DNA from: a virus
IMG/VR virus record: IMGVR_UViG_3300017996_000001
Location: 1-61,332 of that record
Direction: 5' to 3' (one strand)
Length of the DNA stretch: 61,332 nt
Both the position numbers and the translations under genes were made by a program. Below are positions 43,959 through 51,946 of the stretch, piece after piece. The notes under the pieces were generated by a model. That model saw only the letters and a list, made by a program, of their open reading frames with translations, did no database searches and had not been told where the DNA came from. The stretch's first letter is position 1, and each line of letters opens with the position of its first letter.

Positions 43959-45934
43959 CAGGGTCCTCCTGGCTGGATGTCAAATGGGTCATGGCCGACA
44001 GGCCGAAGACTAGTCGAGAACGGATCATGAGGCACTGGCTTGATAATCACTGGCTGGTCCGACTGGTCCTGATCCTGGCCAGCCAGCGGCACCCCGGCAG
44101 CTCTTGTCAGCACTGGACTTTCCCGATGCTCAGGAGCAAAGGCAGCAAACTGACTACGGAGTCTGTTGGGGTGCATGATCACGTACTGGGTCTGCGGGCC
44201 ACCCACATCTCGGATATTGTTGACTACCAGCAAATCCCCGCCTATCTTCCTAGTATGCTCAATCAGCTTGCTCATCACCCCGCCGTCATAGCTAGGATCC
44301 CCAGCGACATCTGGCCAGTTAACTGCAAATGGCTTGTCCGCGCGGGCGAACATAGGAAAGGTCTCGGCATGAAGCCCACCAGCATACATGTTGGACACCT
44401 GCGGAGTATCCGCAGCAAAGATGCCACGCTCATTGGGTTTGCTGGCTGGGTCAGTCCAAGCTGGTTCTTCTTCTGGCATTTTCCACTGCGAGCCGAATCC
44501 AGGATCAGTCTCTAAACCCTTGTACAGTGGAAGGTTAGTATTGAAGCCCAGAGACTGAGCTCTTGCCAGCTGAGCCTGATAGGCCGGATCTGGCACCTCG
44601 GCCGGGCGGCGGAACAAGCTATGCAGGTCTTGGAAGTTAATCGGATAGACTGCTTCCTCGGGAGACTTTATGTCTGGTGGAGTCCAGGACGGGGCTGTAG
44701 CCCACTTGGCAGCTGGAGGCTTGGCAGGGAGAGGTTTAGTGATTGGAGCCTTTGGAGCCGCTGGTTTTCCTGCTCCAGACATCTGAGCAATGTCTAGTTC
44801 TTGGCCGGTCTGATTATGCAACATGCCTGTAAGACTAACTTCATATAACTTATCTACCTCTTCCTTAGTCCAAGTAGTTGGCATACCTTTCGGTGTTGCA
44901 GCTTGCATTGTTTGCTTCGCCAGATTATTCCCTGCCTCGGCATAATTATATGATCCATGCTGCTTTGCGTATTCTATGACTGGATAGGCATATTCCTCTA
45001 AGTGTTCCGGCAGTGAGTTGATAAGCTTCACATCAGATAGGTAGAGTGGAGTAGCCTTCGGAACCTCACTAGCTGGAAGCATTGTCGCCGCTGCTTCGGT
45101 GTCAGGATGGACACCGTTACTAGTGAACCAACCACTCATATGGCTCTGTGGAATATGGTTCGCATCATGGGCATCTATTACTGCTGCCACATGAGCTGGA
45201 TCCTCCGGGTCCGCCATCTTACCATTCACGATCCAATCGACTGGAAGTTCAGGAGCCTTAGTTGGATGGCCGAGGCTAAAGTTGGTTGGAGCTGGAGCTT
45301 GCCCCTTCGCCTGAGCTGTCCAGGGTTTCTGGTCTAGCTCATTATCCTCTTTGTTGTCAAGCCAATCCATAATTGAGCTAGTTGCATTTTTATACGAACT
45401 TTGAGTGAAGTTTCCCCCCTTAAGCATTCCCAGTTGTTGAGCAGCTAAGAGTGGATCATAGTGTTGTTTATCTACCATCTGGCCAATAATATCTACTGCA
45501 GCATCCTTTAGCTCATCTGGCAGGCTATCTAGAAAAGGAGCCATTCCTGACAACTTCCCGCCGAAAGAATAAGGAGCAAACCCCGTCGGCTTTCCTCCCA
45601 GTCCAACCTTGAGGGTCCCAGCCTCTCCCCCTCCAGTCAGCCCCCCTAGGCTCAGCATCCCCGCCAGCTGCTGCACACTAGCAAAGCCCTGAGGGCTCAA
45701 CGGATTCACCTGCCCAGTCATCACATCATGCGGCAGCGCCAGCGCATTGCCAATGCCAGACACGAAATTCTGAGCTTCCTGCCCAGTGGCCCCTAGCACA
45801 GCCCGACCGATCTTAATCCATTCTGGATCGCTCAGGGCATTATGCTCTGGCAACGGCGGAGCCAGCCCAGCAGCATAAGCTCCGAGGGCATTAGTCGAGT
45901 CCTGGTCCTGGGGGGCGAATTCGAGACTTGGCAC
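43958..45934 (-). CDS. Large polyvalent protein with C-terminal ADP-ribosyltransferase-like domain, 658 aa
   Basis: GTG start at 45934-45932 directly follows the stop of the 41-aa gene. Residues 1-460 are Pro/Ala/Gly-rich with helical segments and no signal peptide. Residues about 460-600 match an ART-PolyVal pattern: RAQSLGFNTNLPLYKGLE, then GIFAADTPQVSNMYAGG, FARADKPFAVNW, SYDGGVMSKLIEH, VNNIRDVGGPQTQYVI and MHPNRLRSQFAAF. The usual R of 'Y-R-G' is Lys (YKG). Such domains sit in virion or internal proteins and may modify host proteins after ejection. Activity is uncertain because of the R-to-K change. Confidence 0.6.
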   Translation of the reverse strand: MPSLEFAPQDQDSTNALGAYAAGLAPPLPEHNALSDPEWIKIGRAVLGATGQEAQNFVSGIGNALALPHDVMTGQVNPLSPQGFASVQQLAGMLSLGGLTGGGEAGTLKVGLGGKPTGFAPYSFGGKLSGMAPFLDSLPDELKDAAVDIIGQMVDKQHYDPLLAAQQLGMLKGGNFTQSSYKNATSSIMDWLDNKEDNELDQKPWTAQAKGQAPAPTNFSLGHPTKAPELPVDWIVNGKMADPEDPAHVAAVIDAHDANHIPQSHMSGWFTSNGVHPDTEAAATMLPASEVPKATPLYLSDVKLINSLPEHLEEYAYPVIEYAKQHGSYNYAEAGNNLAKQTMQAATPKGMPTTWTKEEVDKLYEVSLTGMLHNQTGQELDIAQMSGAGKPAAPKAPITKPLPAKPPAAKWATAPSWTPPDIKSPEEAVYPINFQDLHSLFRRPAEVPDPAYQAQLARAQSLGFNTNLPLYKGLETDPGFGSQWKMPEEEPAWTDPASKPNERGIFAADTPQVSNMYAGGLHAETFPMFARADKPFAVNWPDVAGDPSYDGGVMSKLIEHTRKIGGDLLVVNNIRDVGGPQTQYVIMHPNRLRSQFAAFAPEHRESPVLTRAAGVPLAGQDQDQSDQPVIIKPVPHDPFSTSLRPVGHDPFDIQPGGP

Positions 45935-46060
45935 TCAGGTTCTCCCGATTCTCTTACAGCGTTTGCAGGTCCTATACCAGCCGTGGACTCCCTTTGGCTG
46001 AGTCCAGGCATGTAGCCCCAGCCAGCAACACAGTCTCCCTATCCAACGCCAGCGAGTCAC
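45935..46060 (-). CDS. DUF1660-like zinc-ribbon microprotein, 41 aa
   Basis: GTG at 46060-46058 overlaps the stop of the lysozyme-like gene (GTGA) and its TGA is immediately followed by the GTG of the next gene. WIGRLCCWLGLHAWTQPKG and WYRTCKRCKRIGRT carry the pattern 'L-C-x-L-G-x-H-x-W ... C-x-x-C' of DUF1660-like proteins, a tiny Zn-binding fold with Cys/His ligands. Strongly basic, so nucleic-acid binding is likely. Confidence 0.6.
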   Translation of the reverse strand: MTRWRWIGRLCCWLGLHAWTQPKGVHGWYRTCKRCKRIGRT

Positions 46061-46761
46061 AGGTGTCCCTCCACCTTCCAGGGATCATAGTCCACCGGAG
46101 TAAACTTGCTAGTCGGTGCGAGGGCCTGCAGTTGGGCCATCACAATTGCTGGATTTGGCTGTTGGGGGACCTCATCAGGGCTAGAGTACAACTGGTTAGC
46201 CGGCTGACCACCCGGCTGGCCGCCCAACTTGCTGCTGCTGGTGCCGGTACTTGGACTTGGGCTTGCCCCTGTGCTGCCCCGCAGGCTTGGCCATTGGCCC
46301 GCCAGCGCGCTATAGTCCACCTTTCCCGCCTGCTGGTCCGCTGTCAAGTCCCGTCCGGTCTGGTTCTTATAAGTAGTTTGCGCAAGGTCCCAGGCAGCCA
46401 AGTCTTGGTTCCTTGGGCTGAAGTCAGTGAGTCCCAACTTGCTGGCCTGGGCATCCCACGTACCAGCGAGAAATTGATATTTTCCAGCCGCTGTTGAGTA
46501 GAGCCCTGGCCTATCGGGAATCGAGACCTTAATTCTAGGGTGATCGGCAAAGGAATCGAATTGCTGGCCACCATATATGGTATGATAGTCCTGGCTCTCG
46601 CCCGACGAGATCTTGGCCAGGACGCTGTAAGCAGCTGGAGAAAGGCCTGAATCCGAAGTAGTAGTGGAACCCGAAGATGAAGGAGCAGCACCTTGTATCT
46701 CCCAACCAGTAGGAGTTAGAACCTGAGTATATCCATTAACTACTCGCGTCTGATCCATCAC
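46057..46761 (-). CDS. Lambda-R-type lysozyme domain protein (GH104-like), 234 aa
   Basis: GTG at 46761-46759 (or ATG at 46758) overlaps the portal stop. Residues about 43-140 match the lambda R transglycosylase: catalytic Glu in KISSGESQDYHTIYGG, then FADHPRIKV, STAAGKYQFLAGTWDAQA and LGLTDFSPRNQDLAAW. Flanked by Ser/Thr/Gly linkers and a disordered tail (GQPGGQPANQLYSSPDEVPQ). Expression with head genes and no signal peptide suggests a virion-associated enzyme that opens peptidoglycan during DNA entry. A separate endolysin is at 57436. Confidence 0.75.
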   Translation of the reverse strand: MMDQTRVVNGYTQVLTPTGWEIQGAAPSSSGSTTTSDSGLSPAAYSVLAKISSGESQDYHTIYGGQQFDSFADHPRIKVSIPDRPGLYSTAAGKYQFLAGTWDAQASKLGLTDFSPRNQDLAAWDLAQTTYKNQTGRDLTADQQAGKVDYSALAGQWPSLRGSTGASPSPSTGTSSSKLGGQPGGQPANQLYSSPDEVPQQPNPAIVMAQLQALAPTSKFTPVDYDPWKVEGHL

Positions 46762-49007
46762 TGTCCTCCACCCGGCGGCCGGCGCTGCTGTGCGAGCGGA
46801 GCGACATGGAGATACCTTCCTCTACGTGTCGGATCTGCCAAGTACCACTCTCCATCTGGGGCCTTCTGGGCCCCAGGAATTGGGGGAGGTTCATCAGGCT
46901 GAAGCGCTGGTTTCCCGACGTCATCTCCACCGAGCTGATTCTTGTTTGCCTCGACAATAGAATCAAGAGAGGTCTTGTGTGCATCGCCCACCAGCTGAGT
47001 TATCAGATCCTGCATTCCCTGAGGATCCAGCGGCAGTTGATCTTGCAGGGCCTTAATCCTATCGGTCTCGGCCTTGTAGACATCAATGTCTCGCATCTCG
47101 GACTTGCCCACGAGCTTCAGCCTGTCCTTCCCGTGCGCCTCCAGAGACTTAGTCAGTGCCTGAGTCAGCGCCTGGATCTGCTGCTGCATCTGCTGCTCAG
47201 CCTGGGTCGGACCATTTCCTAGTGCCTGCTGCGGTACCATTCGCCGTAGACGTGCTGCAGCTTCCTCAGCTTTATCAAAACCCATGCTGCTAAGCAGAAG
47301 ATCACCCACAATCGCGGTAAGCCCAGGGTTCTGTGTAAGAATGAGACCAAGCGCCTCGACGGTTTCCTCCCGCTTGGATTCATATGCTGGCCCAACCCCC
47401 GGTGCAACATCATACTTACCAAGTAGAGGATTGAAAACCCGAGAAACCACCACATTATTATGATCCATCTGCTGAGAGTAAGCTTGCTGGGCCGTAGGAT
47501 CGATAGTCATTTCGAGGTCAGTACCGTCATCAGCCAGAATACGCAGCACGCGGCGAGTATCGTAGACCATAGGAATCAGGTCAATAAGCTGGCGTGCCAG
47601 GTTGATCAAGGATTCTTCATATGAGTCCTGGAAATGATAGACCGCCGTGGCGCTCTGCTCCTGGCGCTTGCCAATCGCGGCTCCAGTCCTCTCATTCCCA
47701 ACCATCCCCATCTCATTCTGATACTGCCCAGACGTCATCATCATCTGGTTGAAGGCAGTCTCCATGGCAGCCTGATAGGCCGGGCTGGCAGTCGGGGGTG
47801 CAGTGCGGAATGGTGGTGGGACTACATTCCCCTCGTCGTCTAGATGGTTCCAGATCAGGACCGAGTGATTGGTCCTATTAGCTGTGTTCCACATAGACTC
47901 GAATTCCTCCACAGCGGCCGCCGGGGCGACCCAGGGAGTCTTACCTTGCAAGGCGGTAAACTCAACCTGGGCCGAGGCATTATAGTTATACATCCTCTGA
48001 GCGTCCTTCATCGCCCGAGTGTGACCCTTGCGATCCAGTATCCCCCCGATCACGGTCTCTTCCCCTAGGACTCGAATAAGGGGAATATACTTTCCTGGCC
48101 AGGTAGTCTTGTCAGCAATCTCCTCTCCAACGATAAGGAACCACTCAATCACTTCTCGCTGTACGTCCCTGATCTTAGTAAGTTTGTCCTCCTTCAGCTC
48201 ATCATACAGCTCCTTCGGCATCTTGGACTTCAACAACATATCGCGCTCACCAGAGTCGCTAATCCAACTCACCAGCTGATCATCGTCTAGGGTCTTGCGG
48301 AAGTACTCACAAATTCGCACATCATCCTTAGTCAACCAGTCGTCACTCACACTGGTGATGCCGAGGGGAGTCTGACTCAGCACTCCCTTATACTTTGGAT
48401 ACATGTCCTCGAATAAGTCCTTCGGCACGTTGTCAAACACAAATGCGTAGCGCATGTCACTGGCATCGCGCTGCTGAGTGTCAGGGTCCGCATAGATACT
48501 CAGCGGATCATTGACTGGGCGGATAAAGATTTCCTGATCAAAGCTGTCAGGGCCTGCATATTCAGTAACCAGTCTGAACCACCCAATGCCCCCATCGATC
48601 TGGAAATCTCTGGCAATCGTGAATGCTGACTGTGCATTGGATTGGTGCTCGACATGCCTGGCAATATCGCGCAGAGCATTAGCTGATTCCTGAGTTGCCC
48701 CGTTGCCGGTTGCGATGAACTTGACTGAGGACTTGTTTTTCTTTGCTGCATTAGAGATCTGCAAGTTATGCTGGCGAATGATATTCATCGTCAGACAGGG
48801 CTTCGCGGACTCATTCCTCTGAATCTTAATGTCGTTTGGCCACTGGTAGCCGTTCTCGCTATCTCCATGGCGGAACTTGAGATCATCCAGGAACCTAATC
48901 CGAGCCGTGCTTTCCCACTCGGAGCAGCGATCAAATCTCTTCCGAGCCTCTTGAATTACCGGATCCCCTGAGATTGTGTTCGGGGCCGGATCTGGATCAG
49001 CTGCCAC
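46758..49007 (-). CDS. Portal protein, P22 (gp1) type, 749 aa
   Basis: GTG start at 49007-49005 with AGGA upstream. The N-terminal third (KRFDRCSEWESTARIRFLDD, LKFRHGDSENGYQWPND, NIIRQHNLQISNAAKKNKSS) and FDNVPKDLFEDMYPKYKGVL are P22-type portal landmarks; length 749 aa (P22: 725). The C-terminal helices (QIQALTQALTKSLEAHGKDR) are the barrel/crown region. It forms the DNA channel and packaging motor docking site. Confidence 0.9.
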   Translation of the reverse strand: MAADPDPAPNTISGDPVIQEARKRFDRCSEWESTARIRFLDDLKFRHGDSENGYQWPNDIKIQRNESAKPCLTMNIIRQHNLQISNAAKKNKSSVKFIATGNGATQESANALRDIARHVEHQSNAQSAFTIARDFQIDGGIGWFRLVTEYAGPDSFDQEIFIRPVNDPLSIYADPDTQQRDASDMRYAFVFDNVPKDLFEDMYPKYKGVLSQTPLGITSVSDDWLTKDDVRICEYFRKTLDDDQLVSWISDSGERDMLLKSKMPKELYDELKEDKLTKIRDVQREVIEWFLIVGEEIADKTTWPGKYIPLIRVLGEETVIGGILDRKGHTRAMKDAQRMYNYNASAQVEFTALQGKTPWVAPAAAVEEFESMWNTANRTNHSVLIWNHLDDEGNVVPPPFRTAPPTASPAYQAAMETAFNQMMMTSGQYQNEMGMVGNERTGAAIGKRQEQSATAVYHFQDSYEESLINLARQLIDLIPMVYDTRRVLRILADDGTDLEMTIDPTAQQAYSQQMDHNNVVVSRVFNPLLGKYDVAPGVGPAYESKREETVEALGLILTQNPGLTAIVGDLLLSSMGFDKAEEAAARLRRMVPQQALGNGPTQAEQQMQQQIQALTQALTKSLEAHGKDRLKLVGKSEMRDIDVYKAETDRIKALQDQLPLDPQGMQDLITQLVGDAHKTSLDSIVEANKNQLGGDDVGKPALQPDEPPPIPGAQKAPDGEWYLADPTRRGRYLHVAPLAQQRRPPGGGQ

Positions 49008-49116
49008 AGGAAGTTATCCTTTTCTTAACTACCTTTAACTTAACTTGTTTTTTAGGCCCAAAATCTTTTCGAGTTCCTTTTGCGCCATGCGCAATATAGG
49101 ATTCAAAAAATCTTGC

Positions 49117-50427
49117 TCATCCCATCCACCCCAGTCCAGGATACTTATCCGAGAATTGATCTTTTACCTTACGAAGTTTTTCAACCAACTGGCTAGGGCC
49201 CTTCGGAGTCTTGAGCGCGAGGGCAAGTGTTGCGAAAGCATCTGCTCCATCGCTTGCCCAATCATGGACAGGCTCATTTGAGAGCTGGCCGTCCACGACG
49301 CGATAACGGTAATGCCTGAGGGCGCTGATTCCATCTGTACACTCTTCCTCGTCGAACCAACAATTTGGTAAAATGAGCCTGGCCGCATTAACTGAGTCAA
49401 CCTTGGCGGTTCTTGGGACAATATGGACACGGTAGCCAGCTCCTCGAATCATAGCCTCAATTGACTTTTTCTCTCCAAGTCTCTTCGCAGCGCCATCGTG
49501 AGGGAGGTACACAGTCCCATAGACATATTGCCGCGTCTGAAGTTCACGTAGATAGTGGGTGATGTCCTCGCCAGTTCCTTGGTAATAGGCCAAAATCCTA
49601 TACTGCATTGCGACTCGCTGCGCGAACCAAATAGCTGTAGCATCGGCGCGTCCCAGGTCCCAAAATGTATCAACGGGACAGGTACGGTCATAGGGAACAG
49701 TGCAGATACGACCCTCTTCCTGGCACTTGCGAAGCTCTTTAGCATAAACGGCACCCTCTAGCAACTGCAGACAGTGGCCTTCCCACACATTCAGGTAGTA
49801 GTCATGATCTCGCTTCTTGTCTCCTTCCATCTCCTCGCGGAGGACCTGGGGAAACCAGGGATTGTCTCGATAGGTCATCTTAATGACGATGGAATCGGAG
49901 GATTCCGAGATCTGGGCCGTGGCCTTAGCTAGCTCTGGATTCTTGATGAACCTAGTATAGGTATAGTCTGTATCTAGTTCTGGATTGAAGGTAATCCAGA
50001 TCTCGCTACCCGGCCGCCGGATGGTAGGAATGAGTGTGCCCCAGCTAGACCGCGAGACCTTATTTCCCTCCTCAACCCAACAATGTGTGATGCCCTCAAA
50101 GCTCTTAATCTTATTGACATTGTTCTTGATGCCAGCAAAGACAAATGTCGTTCCATTGGCTCCAATGATCTTGTCCTTCTGGACCTCATAGAAATTGCTT
50201 AATCCGAGAGCTTCGACCTGATCACTCAGGACCTTATGAACCGACTCGGAAATGGAATTCTGTAGTTCACGAGCGCAAAGTACTCGCAAAGCCTTCTCAG
50301 TTCCCAACAGCAGCAGCGCACGTGCTACTCCCCAAGACCTGCCAGCACCGCGGCCTCCATAGAGAATCTTGTATCTCTTAGGAGCGAAGAGGCACTGGAG
50401 CAGGTCAGGAAACTGTGCGTCAATCAT
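49117..50427 (-). CDS. terL: Terminase large subunit, 436 aa
   Basis: ATG at 50427-50425 (MIDAQFPDLLQCLFAPKRYK). Walker A-like YGGRGAGRSWGVARAL at 23-38 has Arg where the canonical Lys stands. Walker B HCWVEE at 115-120, motif III TFNPE at 146-150, nuclease Asp in FWDLGRADATAIWF and a C-terminal Asp in HDWASDGADAFATL. This is the DNA-packaging ATPase/nuclease. The small subunit is far away at 9660-10262. It starts 28 nt after motif copy D and after a stable hairpin, so it probably has its own promoter. The 109-bp gap before the portal gene is A/T-rich and shows at most a 17-codon frame (49035-49088). Confidence 0.9.
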   Translation of the reverse strand: MIDAQFPDLLQCLFAPKRYKILYGGRGAGRSWGVARALLLLGTEKALRVLCARELQNSISESVHKVLSDQVEALGLSNFYEVQKDKIIGANGTTFVFAGIKNNVNKIKSFEGITHCWVEEGNKVSRSSWGTLIPTIRRPGSEIWITFNPELDTDYTYTRFIKNPELAKATAQISESSDSIVIKMTYRDNPWFPQVLREEMEGDKKRDHDYYLNVWEGHCLQLLEGAVYAKELRKCQEEGRICTVPYDRTCPVDTFWDLGRADATAIWFAQRVAMQYRILAYYQGTGEDITHYLRELQTRQYVYGTVYLPHDGAAKRLGEKKSIEAMIRGAGYRVHIVPRTAKVDSVNAARLILPNCWFDEEECTDGISALRHYRYRVVDGQLSNEPVHDWASDGADAFATLALALKTPKGPSQLVEKLRKVKDQFSDKYPGLGWMG

Positions 50428-50455
50428 GACTTCTTGCCGAGGACCTTGCCATGGG

Positions 50456-50476
50456 GGTTTCTCCAAAAAACGTGGG
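50456..50476 (-). promoter_or_regulatory. CCCACGTTT motif, copy D
   Basis: On the - strand CCCACGTTT, 8 bases (TTTGGAGA), AACC, 28 nt before the terL ATG. The same motif on the + strand precedes three other genes or regions, here in the opposite orientation and in the late arm. It sits immediately after the hairpin at 50480. Confidence 0.65.
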
Positions 50477-50479
50477 CCG

Positions 50480-50497
50480 GGGGGGCCGAAGCCCCCC
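50480..50497 (-). terminator. UUCG hairpin between 50507 and terL genes
   Basis: GGGGGGC-TTCG-GCCCCCC on the - strand, a perfect 7-bp stem with a UUCG tetraloop 9 nt past the stop. The T-run (50465-50470) comes after a 9-nt gap and belongs to motif copy D, so termination may be partial. Confidence 0.55.
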
Positions 50498-50506
50498 AGA
50501 CTAGAC

Positions 50507-51883
50507 TTAGAGCGCCGCACTCCAGGTAAGGATGCTGCCGCCACCCGCGCCAACAAGAGCGCAAGTGTCGCCAGCAGTAAAGCCAGAGGCTACGGTGGCA
50601 ATCAGGCCGCCATACTGCGGAGTATTGCCGGTTTGCACTACCAAGAACGTAGTTGCCAGGGCAGTATTAGTGCCCGCCACACCCAACTTCCAAGTGCTGG
50701 TGCTCAGAGCCGTGCCGCTTGCGCTAAAGGTCGGTGCAGCCCGCATGGCCGCTGGCCACTGGAACTGGACCCAGCAGGTAGTCGTAGAAGCAGCATACCC
50801 CACAGCAACCTGCGCTGCCGTTGCCGGCTCCGCCACTGAGTACACGAAGTAGTTCTGCTGAGCCTGACTAGCCTGCAGCCCAATCGAATTGAAGGGCTGG
50901 ACGGGAGCACCAGTCCCAACTGCGCTGCCAGTCCCCGTCAGATAGCTCGCGGCATTGTCTACCGCCAGCTGGAGTCCAGCAAAGGCCACATAGTTGGTCG
51001 CTCCAGCTGTTGCCGTCGGGGTGAAGCAGACAGCCACACCAACCTCAGTTGCAGCCGCCGGCACAGTGCCATAGACTACATAGCGAGTCGGAGTAGTGCT
51101 GACAGTCAGTGCCTGGGCAACTGCGTTGGTCTGCCCAGACCATCCACTGGAGCCGCCGCCACCAGCATTCAGCCCATAGGCCATATTGACCGAGCCATTG
51201 TCACCGCCGGAGTCCTTTCCGTAGATGATATAGGCCGTAATCTGGCCATTGGTATCCGCAGCAAAGGTGGCATCCGCTGTGGCATAGAAGCTAAACTCCA
51301 GCGTGGAGCCAGCAACTCCAGCAGTAGTTGAAGCTAGAACTTCCTGCCCCATGCAAACCGGCACAAGTCCGGTCTGGCTCGCGGTTTCCGCCATCTTATA
51401 CGCAGTCGCAAAGCCAGTCGGCAGATCACCCGCAGTCGTGTCCTTGGACACAGTCATAGCCGTCGAGGTTCCAGACCACGCGAACCAATCCGAGTTCTGA
51501 TACTTGACTGCCGTCGTAGCACTAATACCAGCGGTACCGAACGGATAGGTGTTCTGAGTCGCGTCCCCAGCCACCAGCAGCTGAGCAGCACCGCTGGCTA
51601 CATAGTTAGCTGCGTATTGCCCCAGCTGTTGGACTGTGATTCCCTCGGTCTGGGGATTCTGACCATTCGGCAGCTGAGTATCGAAGCTGGCTCCCTCCTT
51701 GCCGGTCAGGGGAATCGTGCTTGGATACTGCACTCCTCCCGCAAACGGATACGGAGTCACAGTCCCACCCGTCAGAGTATTATTTATCCCTGTATTAGTC
51801 GTAAAGCCGCCGGCCCAAGCCGTAGCTCCTAGTCCAAGCGCTGCGCAGAATGCCAGCACTGACACCTTTGTCCTCGTCTTCAT
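50507..51883 (-). CDS. Secreted Ala/Thr/Gly-rich adhesin-like protein, 458 aa
   Basis: ATG at 51883 with AAGGAG. Signal peptide residues 1-25 (KTRTKVS, hydrophobic core, AWA). The body is beta-rich with tandem jelly-roll-like domains: YQNSDWFAWSGTSTAM near 125 resembles the carbohydrate-binding-type domain that recurs in phage tail proteins, and the C-terminal part is an all-beta domain with Cys. No catalytic residues seen. Composition is phage-core-like, unlike the CG-rich adhesins at the contig ends, so signal peptides are not limited to the foreign block. Confidence 0.65.
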   Translation of the reverse strand: MKTRTKVSVLAFCAALGLGATAWAGGFTTNTGINNTLTGGTVTPYPFAGGVQYPSTIPLTGKEGASFDTQLPNGQNPQTEGITVQQLGQYAANYVASGAAQLLVAGDATQNTYPFGTAGISATTAVKYQNSDWFAWSGTSTAMTVSKDTTAGDLPTGFATAYKMAETASQTGLVPVCMGQEVLASTTAGVAGSTLEFSFYATADATFAADTNGQITAYIIYGKDSGGDNGSVNMAYGLNAGGGGSSGWSGQTNAVAQALTVSTTPTRYVVYGTVPAAATEVGVAVCFTPTATAGATNYVAFAGLQLAVDNAASYLTGTGSAVGTGAPVQPFNSIGLQASQAQQNYFVYSVAEPATAAQVAVGYAASTTTCWVQFQWPAAMRAAPTFSASGTALSTSTWKLGVAGTNTALATTFLVVQTGNTPQYGGLIATVASGFTAGDTCALVGAGGGSILTWSAAL

Positions 51884-51946
51884 TTTCAGTCTCCTTCAGG
51901 GCACCATTGCCCTTGCTAGCATTCAGGCGCAAGCGCCAGAATTTCC

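Noticed and set aside
49035-49088. 17-codon - strand frame between terL and portal (MAQKELEKI...)
   Set aside because: Too short and without a clear ribosome site to call.
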